Position numbers and translations under genes: made by a program
Notes under the pieces: generated by a model
The model's input: only the letters and a program-made list of their open reading frames with translations
Told to the model about the DNA's origin: nothing
The model's database searches: none
In this document: in pieces, positions 43,930-52,573 of the stretch
Position numbering within the stretch: the stretch's first letter is position 1
Layout of the letters: every line of letters begins with the position of its first letter
Assembly (NCBI RefSeq): GCF_000195635.1
Contig: NZ_GL882646.1
Coordinates: 1 to 55,232, forward strand
DNA from: Bacteroides fluxus YIT 12057
Lineage (GTDB): Bacteria; Bacteroidota; Bacteroidia; Bacteroidales; Bacteroidaceae
Reading direction: 5' to 3'
DNA length: 55,232 nucleotides

Positions 43930-45648
43930 TTATTGCTTTACGTATAACATCTTTTTATTAGGGCATCGCCTATCTAGTTCAAATCCGTAATTACCTTTTG
44001 ATACGGATTGAAATTTTTCATCTCCATCTTTAATAGTTAATATTTTTAACTTCTTCCACCTACCATCTTCCTCGTAAAAGAAAAAATCCCCAACACTAAT
44101 TTTTACGTTGTCAATTTTCAGGCATACTATGGTATGTTGTCCATAATACTTATGTGGCACGGCCACTTCATTTACTTTTGGCCTAAAATCTATTAAGCCA
44201 TTATTAAATAGTATACTTTGGGCTTCTTGTTTAGTTATGATCCCATCTTCTATCTCGAAATACAGATTAAACAATTGCCACGTATAGCACAATCCTCTTT
44301 TTTCATTTACCGCATCCTTGATCTGCTGCTGATTAAATGGAGGAATTGTTCTGGAGAGAGGTTCTACACCTCTTTCATTATTAACAATATACAATCCAAA
44401 GACATCAAATCTTTGTTGTTCTTCCCTTCTGCGAAAAACATTCTTAAAGATTTGACTACATTGTGCATCTGTTGAGGTTCCATTAATACCTTTTATTTCC
44501 ACAAGGAGCAATCCTTTATCTTCTGTATTAATTTGAATATCCTCCTCATTGAATTCCTTATCGAGTTCCTTGTCTTTATCAATTACATCTTTAAATCCTA
44601 ACCATTTAAAATATTCAAGACAAGCTTCAACTAACTCATCCCCTGTTGCAGTAAGAAGTTTATGCAAAAATGAATATTCGTTACTATTCATTTCTATTTT
44701 TTCTTCCAAAGCAATCAGACGTTCATTATATTCCGCAATTAACTCCTCTTTTTCTCTAAGCAATTCTTCTTGCCCTGGTAAATAATAAATTGACTGATTT
44801 AACCATAACGACTCTTCTACTTCTGGAAAATATCCAGAAAAATATTTAAACAGAAACTCTTGCATTACCTTTTGTAACAATTCTCGCTTCCTTTTTGTTT
44901 GAGGCAATACCAAAATTATATCGTTCTTACTCATAAAGAAGTAAGAAACAACACCTCCAGTTCTATTCATTAACAAAGGTAAGAATTGGTCATCTTTTAC
45001 TCTTTTTTCGCCGTTATTATCCCATACTGTTGGATGTTCATATATCTGACAATAAGAAACATCATTAAGAAAAGGTTCAAACAATACTCTTGATAATATA
45101 CAATCACATAATTTCACCTCTGTACCAACCATATTAGAAGAGCAACAATCCACCAAATGCTCATAGTTATTATGCTCTATACTCTGACTGGAATAATAAT
45201 CATTTATATCCCTAATGACATATTTTACTAACTGATATGGGGCTTGAAATGCTATTCTTATGGCTGGTCTATTTCTGTCTTTATGAAGACTATAATTCAG
45301 AATTGAACTACCATATGGGCATGGATCAAATATTGTTTGCGAAGCATTACTGATAAAATAATATGCTTTTGAACCTAAAATCTCTGTCCTCGTATTTTCT
45401 TCTGTATTATACGGAATCCTATCAGGCCTTATCATATCCTCGATAAATATATCATATTCATGTATATTTTGAGGTAATTCATAATTGAGTAATAAGTTCA
45501 AACCACCATGATTTTTCCCAGACACATCAATAGGTTTTCCCAAACTTCCGTCATAAACATCAAATCTGTCTTTTAACAAGTTCAAACAATCCTCATCTAA
45601 ATCTAGACAACAAACTCTTGTCTTTTCACGCTTAGTTTCTGAAGCCAT
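43930..45648 (-). CDS. PD-(D/E)XK-like nuclease, third gene of a hipBA operon
   Basis: A 572-residue protein. The N-terminal 280 residues are unrecognised. A Glu/Lys-rich coiled segment (ELIAEYNERLIALEEKIEMN, about 305) leads to a restriction-endonuclease-like fold: ELVEACLEYFKWLGFKDV, then EEDIQI and LLLVEIKG, giving the D...ExK triad (about 375-395), and a trailing QIFKNVFRRREE helix. A C-terminal beta-rich part follows. It starts 21 bp after hipA on the same strand and shares its promoter. A nuclease tied to a kinase-antitoxin pair would make a three-part abortive system; the function is inferred. Confidence 0.6.
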   Translation of the reverse strand: MASETKREKTRVCCLDLDEDCLNLLKDRFDVYDGSLGKPIDVSGKNHGGLNLLLNYELPQNIHEYDIFIEDMIRPDRIPYNTEENTRTEILGSKAYYFISNASQTIFDPCPYGSSILNYSLHKDRNRPAIRIAFQAPYQLVKYVIRDINDYYSSQSIEHNNYEHLVDCCSSNMVGTEVKLCDCILSRVLFEPFLNDVSYCQIYEHPTVWDNNGEKRVKDDQFLPLLMNRTGGVVSYFFMSKNDIILVLPQTKRKRELLQKVMQEFLFKYFSGYFPEVEESLWLNQSIYYLPGQEELLREKEELIAEYNERLIALEEKIEMNSNEYSFLHKLLTATGDELVEACLEYFKWLGFKDVIDKDKELDKEFNEEDIQINTEDKGLLLVEIKGINGTSTDAQCSQIFKNVFRRREEQQRFDVFGLYIVNNERGVEPLSRTIPPFNQQQIKDAVNEKRGLCYTWQLFNLYFEIEDGIITKQEAQSILFNNGLIDFRPKVNEVAVPHKYYGQHTIVCLKIDNVKISVGDFFFYEEDGRWKKLKILTIKDGDEKFQSVSKGNYGFELDRRCPNKKMLYVKQ

Positions 45649-45669
45649 ATTTACAAAACAATAACATTA

Positions 45670-46935
45670 CTAAAAATTCATTTTACACCTCTCATCCAAC
45701 ACCCCTCTAAACATATCCATTTCTCGCTTAGATATACCTAACCGTACCGCCAACCCTCGCCACCCTTTCACAACATTAATAACCTCTGAAACAATATGTT
45801 CAACTGTTTTTCTGTTGAGCATATAGTGCACACAAGCATCAAGCAAAATGCCGAGGTCTGTCTTGTTGGAAGTTGCCGAAATAAGCAGACTTTGATATTC
45901 GTTCAGAGTGGGATTCATATCGTATGCAGGTGAGAGCGTCCAGCCTTTTGCAGTCAAAAGAAAACCATGATTGCGGAAATGGTCATCGCTGTTGCCAATG
46001 CAGATATTGAAAGCCACACGGCGATAGAGTTCCTGCAAATTGTACTCAACATCCGTACAGTTTTGAATAATGAAATCCACTATATCCAAATAACCATGCC
46101 CTGTAGTTGCATTATCTCCGTCATTCAGTCCCAACAAAGTCATTGCAGAAGCAAAATGAATCCGTTTTCCATCTTTGGTTCTGTCAAAACGTTCTGAAAG
46201 CAAGGTGTGATATTTTTCGCCTGTGGCAATAACTTTTGTTTTTGCTGCATTTATACCGGCTTTTGCTGCAAGCAAATGGCTGAAATGTTCCCAAAGTCCG
46301 GCATCGTAATCATCATTACGAGAAGTAAACTTGGCGACATAAAGCGTTTTATCCGTATCTATCACACTGGCTTTCGGTCTTGCTCCACCCAATGAAGAAC
46401 CCGGTTGCACAAGTTGCGTAATCCACTTTCTGTCTGGCAACACATTATCCTCTTCGCTTCTCTCAATCTCCGCACTGGCCGCAATCAATTCCCTAATATC
46501 CGTCAAAGGCGGAATTTTCAACGACTCACTTACATTTATAAACTCTCCATCAGTGTCTTCCTTAAAACGGAAAGCACCCATTCGGGAGAAGTCATCAATG
46601 CCGGTCAGGAAATCGAATGAAGACAATCTTCGTACTGGCCGATTTTCTTCTATTGCTGCAAGCTGCTCACGTCGCAACAACAGAGTCCGTCCCCAACGAT
46701 CAGGCAAAGCATCAGAAAAACATCCGAATATATCCTTCCCCGGCTGCGTATATTGTTGTCCCGGATAATTGTTCAAATCATCGCTCAAAAACAAATCTCC
46801 ATGCTTTTTCAACCAATCATCGCTGAATGTAAAGCAATAACTGTCAGAGCCACGAAGTGATTCGTAGCCCAACTCGCCAATGAGTTCTATCTCCTTCAGC
46901 CAGTCAAAATCAGCATATACATACAGTTTCTTCAT
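45670..46935 (-). CDS. hipA: HipA-like serine/threonine kinase toxin
   Basis: A 421-residue HipA-family kinase. The N-terminal subdomain (LYVYADFDWLKEIELIGELG) is followed by the Gly-rich loop LVQPGSSLGGARPKASV (about 176) with ATP-binding Lys, and the catalytic NICIGNSDDHFRNHGFLL (about 318) and LSPAYDMNPT containing the DFG-like Asp. HipA kinases phosphorylate aminoacyl-tRNA synthetases and stop growth. The SSLGGARPK loop includes the Ser that is often autophosphorylated. The hipB-like gene precedes it by 2 bp. All catalytic residues appear intact. Confidence 0.9.
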   Translation of the reverse strand: MKKLYVYADFDWLKEIELIGELGYESLRGSDSYCFTFSDDWLKKHGDLFLSDDLNNYPGQQYTQPGKDIFGCFSDALPDRWGRTLLLRREQLAAIEENRPVRRLSSFDFLTGIDDFSRMGAFRFKEDTDGEFINVSESLKIPPLTDIRELIAASAEIERSEEDNVLPDRKWITQLVQPGSSLGGARPKASVIDTDKTLYVAKFTSRNDDYDAGLWEHFSHLLAAKAGINAAKTKVIATGEKYHTLLSERFDRTKDGKRIHFASAMTLLGLNDGDNATTGHGYLDIVDFIIQNCTDVEYNLQELYRRVAFNICIGNSDDHFRNHGFLLTAKGWTLSPAYDMNPTLNEYQSLLISATSNKTDLGILLDACVHYMLNRKTVEHIVSEVINVVKGWRGLAVRLGISKREMDMFRGVLDERCKMNF

Positions 46936-46937
46936 CC

Positions 46938-47258
46938 CTATTCTTTTTTAGATGCACGCTCCCTTGTCTTCAAACTCAAATCCTGCAAGGCTTTCCCCAA
47001 TTTATCTTCTTTCGCCAGCCACAGAATATCATCGTCAAGCTGCAAAGCATACAGCACACGCAAATAAATGCCGATTGCCACAGTCGGTGCACCTTTCTCG
47101 ATTCGGGATACGGTTAGCGGAGAACAGGTAGCACGTTCGGCCACCTGAGCCACACTCAAATTCCGACGCAAGCGAGCCAACTTAATCTGCTCCCCTACTA
47201 TCTGCATCTTCTGCTCCAATTTTCGGGGCAACTTAGTACCCATTGTATTCTTTGCCAT
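46938..47258 (-). CDS. hipB: HipB-like XRE antitoxin
   Basis: A 106-residue Cro/CI-type DNA-binding protein with the HTH LSVAQVAERATCSPLTVSRI and a C-terminal basic tail (KTRERASKKE). It pairs with the HipA kinase directly downstream and presumably represses the operon from the TATCTTTG promoter at 47281-47288. The ATG at 47258 is chosen over the TTG at 47264. It ends with TAG at 46938-46940, showing that TAG is used as a normal stop in this genome. Confidence 0.88.
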   Translation of the reverse strand: MAKNTMGTKLPRKLEQKMQIVGEQIKLARLRRNLSVAQVAERATCSPLTVSRIEKGAPTVAIGIYLRVLYALQLDDDILWLAKEDKLGKALQDLSLKTRERASKKE

Positions 47259-47280
47259 AATCAACCTATCATATAATATG

Positions 47281-47288
47281 CAAAGATA
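47281..47288 (-). promoter_or_regulatory. -7 promoter element of the hipBA operon
   Basis: TATCTTTG on the coding strand, 22 bp before the hipB ATG. AT-rich DNA continues upstream to about 47460 with no gene. Confidence 0.55.
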
Positions 47289-47567
47289 ATACTTTTTATT
47301 TATTTAATGATGTATTACACATAGAAAAATACACATCATTGCATAATTAACCATGCACATAATCCATTTTGAGCAGAAACTCCCAGAGCTAAGTGCTATT
47401 ATATTGTTTATTATCGCTATATATACCTAATTAACGAAATATTGTTTGTTATATAGATGCAATCTGTTCCTCATTCACGCATCATGTCAAAGAACTATTT
47501 TGCCAACCCCAAAAGGAGTAACCACATTTCCAACTTGACTTTAATGACTGCTATATACCAAGTAGAG

Positions 47568-47607
47568 TATTTCCCATGGGTTGGGTTCAAACCACCCCAT
47601 GGGAATA
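47568..47607. repeat. Hairpin with CCCATGGG palindromes
   Basis: TATTTCCCATGGG and its near-complement CCCCATGGGAATA flank a short centre, giving about 17 paired bases. A smaller 9-bp stem ATAACAGTT/AACTGTTAT lies at 47683-47708. Neither is followed by a T-tract on both strands. ACTATTTTGCCAACC occurs at about 47494 and 47768 as a direct repeat. Confidence 0.5.
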
Positions 47608-47722
47608 AGGCTATTTTAACAAAAGATATGGCTTACATACTTATTCGCAGCGTGAGCATCGGAGAACGAATATACATCTTCCATAACAGTTACATTTTAA
47701 ACTGTTATAAGTGAAGGACACC

Positions 47723-47909
47723 TATAACGGTTTTATTTTCAACCATTGTTTCATAGGATTTGATAAAACTATTTTGCCAACCAAAAGAAAAAACGACTTT
47801 ACTTTATCCTCGTATTCATATATACGTCCATTAAAGTAAAGTTAAAAAGAGGGAGAAAGAAAAACATTCGGCAAGCAAACTATTTTTTCTTTTGGTCAGC
47901 ACCGTTATA
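47723..47909. repeat. Nested inverted-repeat structure, possible ncRNA or MITE
   Basis: Four nested arms occur: TATAACGGT (47723) with ACCGTTATA (47901); CCAAAAGAAAAAA (47781) with TTTTTTCTTTTGG (47883); ACTTTACTTTA (47796) with TAAAGTAAAGT (47832); and CGTAT with ATACG around the tip (47811-47826). The region from 47259 to 48085 has no gene I would defend. The structure could be a MITE, a structured RNA or an invertible segment. Confidence 0.5.
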
Positions 47910-48085
47910 ATACGCTACATCATCTTCAACCTTGGAGAAATTGTCAACAAAATAACCACGAACATCACCACCAACAAAATGCGATGCAACACATTCCATA
48001 TATCCCCAAATACACCTCAAATCAGCCCTTCAAAAATGATTTCACACAAAGTTTTTCACTTGCTTTCATAATCCGAAAAAATGCA

Positions 48086-48412
48086 CTAATTTTGTACTCG
48101 TTCAGCGAAGAAAAAGAAGTGCAAAACGGACTTTTCTACCATTTTATTTATAAAACATTGGTAGTCAACTGGTCTAATATGCTGCATCGTGCAAATAATT
48201 AAAGAATACTTGTCAAGTAACTCTACTTTACTTACTCTTCCCCCACCCTTATGTTTATCTTTCTCCGTATAAGTTCTTCTGGAATGACGTGACATATGAT
48301 GTACAGCATGAAAACCGAATCCTAGTAAACCTTTCCCAAGCTCATGACTCCCTTTCTTCATGTTCTTAATATAATCATCAAGAGTAATCCTGCTCTTTTT
48401 TTGTTTACCCAT
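48086..48412 (-). CDS. Small hypothetical protein, possibly C-terminally altered
   Basis: A 108-codon frame from ATG 48412. The first 55 residues (MGKQKKSRITLDDYIKNMKK, then HHMSRHSRRTYTEKDKHKG) look like a small conserved basic Bacteroides protein that I recall only vaguely. The rest (VSKVELLDKYSLIICTMQHI onward) looks unrelated and may be read-on after a frameshift. A promoter-like TAATTTTG at about 48080 points the opposite way. No function assigned. Confidence 0.45.
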   Translation of the reverse strand: MGKQKKSRITLDDYIKNMKKGSHELGKGLLGFGFHAVHHMSRHSRRTYTEKDKHKGGGRVSKVELLDKYSLIICTMQHIRPVDYQCFINKMVEKSVLHFFFFAERVQN

Positions 48413-48455
48413 ACCACTTCACTCTATCTATCATTTAATCAAAATTGGATATAGG

Positions 48456-49493
48456 TTAGACACCCGATATAGCTATCTTGACAACCCCATCCAACTTATT
48501 CTCAAATATACGATAAGCCTCCTCTATCTTATCCAATGGAAATCTATGGGTAATAAGAGGAACAGTATTTAGCCTACCCTCCTCAATCAATCTAAGAATC
48601 TCAGCACAATCACAACCATCTACCCCACCTGTTTTAAAAATCAGATTCTTTCCATACATATCAGGTAAGGGCAGAACTTGAGGTTGATCATAAAGAGCCA
48701 CAACAGTGACAACTGCATTCGGGCGGGCACAATCCCATGCTAAATGGAAAGTAGCTTCCGTACCAGCCACCTCCAGCACAACATCCGCACCACCATTATT
48801 ACTATGTTCAAGCACAAATTCCTTACATCTTTCCGGTCCTGTCACCAACACATCAGGATAATGCTCATGGATAAACCGGATTCTTTCCGGAGATTTCTCA
48901 CAGACTATAATCCGCTGCGGCTTCTTCAACATCGCACACAACAAAGTACAAATTCCAGTAGGGCCTGCACCAATAATAAGCACTGTATCATCCTCGGAAA
49001 TCTCCGAAATCCGGGCAGCCCAAAATCCCGTTGCAAGCACATCTCCTACAAATAAAGCCTGTTCGTCGCTGACTGTATCGGGAATACGGTTCAGCCCCTG
49101 GTTGGCGTAAGGCACTCTCACATATTCAGCCTGGCCACCGTCAATACGGCAACCTAAAGCCCAACCACCATTAGGATCCGTGCAATTATTGACATACCCA
49201 TGACGGCAGAAAAAGCACTCACCGCAAAAAGTTTCTACATTCACCGTCACCCGGTCACCAGGTTTCACTGTGGTAACCCCCGCCCCTACTTGCTCAACTA
49301 TGCCTACCATTTCGTGTCCAACCGTTATTCCAGGTACAGCACGCGGCACACTGCCATGTTTAATATGAAGGTCACTAGTGCAGATACTGCCAAGCGTCAC
49401 ACGCACAATCGCATCCTGTGAATCCGCCAATTCCGGCATCGGTTTTTCCTGCAATTCAAATTTACCATGTTCAACGTATGTATATGCAAGCAT
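48456..49493 (-). CDS. Zinc-dependent alcohol dehydrogenase (MDR family)
   Basis: A 345-residue medium-chain dehydrogenase. Catalytic zinc ligands lie in SICTSDLHI and GHEMVG. The structural zinc loop is CGECFFCRHGYVNNC, with four Cys. The NAD(P)-binding Rossmann motif is LIIGAGPTG (about 173). The C-terminal domain ends with the usual IEEAYRIFENKLDGVVKIAI. Substrate is unknown; it could be a secondary alcohol, as in the Bacteroides alcohol/threonine dehydrogenase group. The ATG at 49493 is chosen because the TATCTTTG promoter (49530-49523) lies 30 bp upstream. It is a likely chromosomal core gene between two defence blocks. Confidence 0.88.
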   Translation of the reverse strand: MLAYTYVEHGKFELQEKPMPELADSQDAIVRVTLGSICTSDLHIKHGSVPRAVPGITVGHEMVGIVEQVGAGVTTVKPGDRVTVNVETFCGECFFCRHGYVNNCTDPNGGWALGCRIDGGQAEYVRVPYANQGLNRIPDTVSDEQALFVGDVLATGFWAARISEISEDDTVLIIGAGPTGICTLLCAMLKKPQRIIVCEKSPERIRFIHEHYPDVLVTGPERCKEFVLEHSNNGGADVVLEVAGTEATFHLAWDCARPNAVVTVVALYDQPQVLPLPDMYGKNLIFKTGGVDGCDCAEILRLIEEGRLNTVPLITHRFPLDKIEEAYRIFENKLDGVVKIAISGV

Positions 49494-49522
49494 AATATTC
49501 AATTTGTTAATCTGTTTATTTG

Positions 49523-49530
49523 CAAAGATA
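49523..49530 (-). promoter_or_regulatory. -7 promoter element of the dehydrogenase gene
   Basis: CAAAGATA on the plus strand, TATCTTTG on the coding strand, 30 bp before ATG 49493. It excludes the longer TTG-led start at 49553. Confidence 0.55.
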
Positions 49531-49644
49531 GTAACTTCAACCGCAAAATCCACAAATGCCCCTTGCGTAAATACTACTTAACCTCTTTATCCTCGCATAC
49601 TACATTTTTTTTGCATATAGAATGTTTTTTTCAACGAGAATTAT

Positions 49645-49652
49645 TATTTTTG
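49645..49652 (+). promoter_or_regulatory. -7 promoter element of the second modification operon
   Basis: TATTTTTG matches TAnnTTTG and precedes the methylase ATG by 75 bp. The following four genes overlap one another, so one promoter can serve all. Confidence 0.5.
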
Positions 49653-49727
49653 TGAATGCACTATCCATGACAAAGATGGAAAAGGCTAAGATTTCCAAAC
49701 TGAACCAACAGACAAATATCAACCATT

Positions 49728-51182
49728 ATGCTACCGAAAAACAATCTTATAATAAAACTCACAGACAGACTGTTCAATGTGCTGAATGAAAAATCAGGCA
49801 TTGAATCTATACATATAGTCATTCAGATAGCCTATTTGCTGCTTCTTAAAAGAGAAAATCCTAATCTTTGGAAACAGATAAAACAACAAGGCCATTCACC
49901 GGCAATTGATGAGATACGAGAACAGATTGTCCACATACAGCAGCAAACAGCCGATTCTTACAATCTCCCTCGCTACATCATCCAAGACTTTGAATTTAAG
50001 ATTAACAGAATAGAGATAGTAAGTGAATGTGTGGATATTATAAACTCTATTTATAAAGAAACCGAAAACCTCGGAAGTTCACTCAACGGAACCATCACCT
50101 ATTACGACATCGATAGTGCCATCTTTGACGACCTATATGAAAAGATTATGAAAAAGCCAGAAAAATTCCAGAATCTTTACATTCCAAGGCATATCCGCTA
50201 TCTCATGGCTTCGCTTACCCAAATCAATTATTCAGACCGCATCTACGACCCGATGTGCGGAAACGGAGGATTGCTGCTCAGTGTTTATGAAAGAATTATG
50301 ATAAAAGAGTATGAAAGCCAGAATCAAGATGTTATTGATACAGACAATGACGGTTTCAGTACTCTTCGATATTCATTGATGGCAAACCTGCCATCACCGG
50401 ACACGCTCAATGGAAGTGATCCCAACCCCCAACAATTATTATTGTCTGCCTTGAGTTTTCAGTTACGAGGAATAAAAAAAGCCAATCTGCAACCCAACAA
50501 TTTTATACAGGACAACATTTCTGAACATTTCGACGTTATAATCGCCAATCCCCCTTTCGGACAAAAATTCAATAAGCCGCATCAAATCAATGAAGTGGTA
50601 ATAAAAAATGCAGAAATAGTCTTTATTGATAAAATTGCCGATACTTTATCTCCAACGGGAAGAGCAACCATTATCGTATCTGAAGGTTTTCTATCCAATA
50701 CTAACTCGCAGCATATGCAATGTCGCAAAAAATTATTCACGCAGTACAGGTTAGAAGGGGTGATATCCTTACCTTCTGGAATTTTTCTAAATACGCAAGC
50801 TAAATCATCCATACTTATATTGAGCAAGGATGAACATAACAACAGACCGGACGTATGGTTCTATGAATTGCAGAACGACGGATATACAAATGACAGAGCC
50901 AAACGGCGCACGAAAGAATTTCCGCTTCCCGAAGTTGTAAAAGCTTTCCGAGAAAGGCTATATAATTCTCAAAACAAAAGAACCGAAACCTGTTTTTTCG
51001 TCTCATTTGAAGAAATCCAAAGAAATGATTATAATCTGAGTTATAGCCGTTATAAGCAGTTCAACTATGAAAGACAGGACCATGGTGACGTTTGTGAGAT
51101 GATGCAAGAAATCATCCACAATGAAAGAGACATACAGAACATACTAAACGAACTTGAATCTACGTTTATATGGAAAAAATAA
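49728..51182 (+). CDS. HsdM-like N6-adenine methylase of a non-classical system
   Basis: A 484-residue class I methyltransferase. The helical N-terminus resembles HsdM_N (SIHIVIQIAYLLLLKRENPN). SAM motif I is IYDPMCGNGGLLLSV (about 173) and the catalytic motif is VIIANPPFGQKFN (about 271). The C-terminus ends in a short coiled segment. It overlaps the specificity gene by 13 nt. It would methylate host DNA at sites chosen by the next gene's product. No HsdR gene lies nearby; the downstream genes encode an ATPase and an HNH protein instead. Confidence 0.88.
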   Translation: MLPKNNLIIKLTDRLFNVLNEKSGIESIHIVIQIAYLLLLKRENPNLWKQIKQQGHSPAIDEIREQIVHIQQQTADSYNLPRYIIQDFEFKINRIEIVSECVDIINSIYKETENLGSSLNGTITYYDIDSAIFDDLYEKIMKKPEKFQNLYIPRHIRYLMASLTQINYSDRIYDPMCGNGGLLLSVYERIMIKEYESQNQDVIDTDNDGFSTLRYSLMANLPSPDTLNGSDPNPQQLLLSALSFQLRGIKKANLQPNNFIQDNISEHFDVIIANPPFGQKFNKPHQINEVVIKNAEIVFIDKIADTLSPTGRATIIVSEGFLSNTNSQHMQCRKKLFTQYRLEGVISLPSGIFLNTQAKSSILILSKDEHNNRPDVWFYELQNDGYTNDRAKRRTKEFPLPEVVKAFRERLYNSQNKRTETCFFVSFEEIQRNDYNLSYSRYKQFNYERQDHGDVCEMMQEIIHNERDIQNILNELESTFIWKK

Positions 51183-52573
51183 TGTTTGGAGAAATATTCA
51201 GTTTCGTTCCTGCTCCCAAGATAAAAGCAGAAAAAGGAAGAAACCGGGGAAAATATCCATTATACACTACCGGACAGCAATTTCCTCAAAGAACAGACCA
51301 GAGCATGTTCAACGGTCCAGCTTTGATTATCAGCAAGACCGTTCCGGTCAGCATATACTATTGCAACGGCTCTTTCTCGGCAACCAACGATTTTATGATT
51401 GCAAAGGCCAATAGAAATTGCTTCACACAGGTTGATCCCCAATATGTATATTTCTATCTGCTCGGAAACTTATCTCTTCTAGAACATGAAGAGAAAAAGA
51501 GTTTCTCCAGGCAGTCCATACAGAAGATTGAAATTCCATTGAATAGTCTTGAAACCCAAGAGAGAATAATCGGTACGCTCCATAAAATAGAAACACTCAT
51601 TCAAAAAAGGGGAACAAACTTACTGTTGGTTTCCAAACTGAAAAAAGTAATGTTCCTGAATTTTTTCGGCGATCCCGTCTTGGATAAAGGAAAGTTTCTG
51701 TTTTCCACCCCCTTCCATAACCTCGTGACTATTCATGGAGGCGGAAATTATCAGACACAGAATGTTCCCCGCGAGAGTAAAGAGCAATTAGCCCAGCTTA
51801 CTCAAACAGCCATTACCAGACGAGAATTCGACCCGGTCCAGAATAAAAGGTTTCTCCACAAACAATTTGTAAAAGATTCACATTACATACAAAAGGGAGA
51901 TGTACTTTTCTCAAGGAAGAACAGTCTCAAGCTTATTGGTTCAGCAGCATACGTATATGATGATATAGCCAACCTGACCATACCGGATACCATCTTTCGC
52001 ATCTGTTGTAATCCTAAAAAAATATCAGGAGTTTACCTCACTTACCTATTAAATGACGAAAATTTCAACAAACAACTTAGAAGTTACTTCGGAGGGACAT
52101 TGCCAACCATGTCGAGCATAACTACCAAGAAGCTGAAGCAATTCATAATTCCTTGTCCGGATCTCGCTTTGCAACACAAGTTTGAAAAAAACATTCTTTT
52201 TCTCAGACAAATGGAAGATAGGATGACGAAACAATTATCGAGACTCCGCCAATTTATATCCATTGCTTCCAATGATCTTTTTTCCGGAAAAGAGATTATA
52301 CATATAAAGCCAGATTTGAACGCTCTGCTAGCCAGGATAGATCCGGAAAACGGCAATTACGATTATTCAGCTTTTAAAGATGTTCCATTAGTTAATGAAC
52401 TGATACGAAAGATTTCACGCGAAGAAGAAGAATTTCCTGACATAGACATGTACAACCGTGCTCAAAAAGTGCTTTTTGCACTTTTAAAAGAGGGTTTCGT
52501 CATGCAGGAATATGATCCGAAGAAAAACAAGATGAATCTCCATATAAATGAAACTACTGAAACTTACAATTAA
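51170..52573 (+). CDS. HsdS-like specificity subunit with C-terminal extension
   Basis: A 467-residue protein with two type I recognition domains. The first contains GKYPLYTTGQQFPQRTD and ALIISKTVPVSIYYCNGSFS and the second HYIQKGDVLFSRKNSLKLIG and GGTLPTMSSITTKKLKQFII, each followed by a conserved helix (ERIIGTLHKIETLIQK; KFEKNILFLRQMEDRM). About 85 further residues (NALLARIDPENGNYDYSAFK, through DMYNRAQKVLFALLKEGFVM) are not part of ordinary HsdS. This tail may dock the ATPase encoded next, whose gene overlaps by 26 nt. The start could also be the internal ATG at 51182. Confidence 0.82.
   Translation: MEKIMFGEIFSFVPAPKIKAEKGRNRGKYPLYTTGQQFPQRTDQSMFNGPALIISKTVPVSIYYCNGSFSATNDFMIAKANRNCFTQVDPQYVYFYLLGNLSLLEHEEKKSFSRQSIQKIEIPLNSLETQERIIGTLHKIETLIQKRGTNLLLVSKLKKVMFLNFFGDPVLDKGKFLFSTPFHNLVTIHGGGNYQTQNVPRESKEQLAQLTQTAITRREFDPVQNKRFLHKQFVKDSHYIQKGDVLFSRKNSLKLIGSAAYVYDDIANLTIPDTIFRICCNPKKISGVYLTYLLNDENFNKQLRSYFGGTLPTMSSITTKKLKQFIIPCPDLALQHKFEKNILFLRQMEDRMTKQLSRLRQFISIASNDLFSGKEIIHIKPDLNALLARIDPENGNYDYSAFKDVPLVNELIRKISREEEEFPDIDMYNRAQKVLFALLKEGFVMQEYDPKKNKMNLHINETTETYN

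Noticed and set aside
47570..47610. Possible tRNA, because of a GGGTTCAAACC word
   Set aside because: The flanking bases do not form a T-arm or cloverleaf; the word is the centre of a simple hairpin. No tRNA was found anywhere in the window, including any amber suppressor.
47457..47714. An 85-codon plus-strand frame
   Set aside because: It runs through two hairpins, has no recognisable domain, and its composition looks non-coding.
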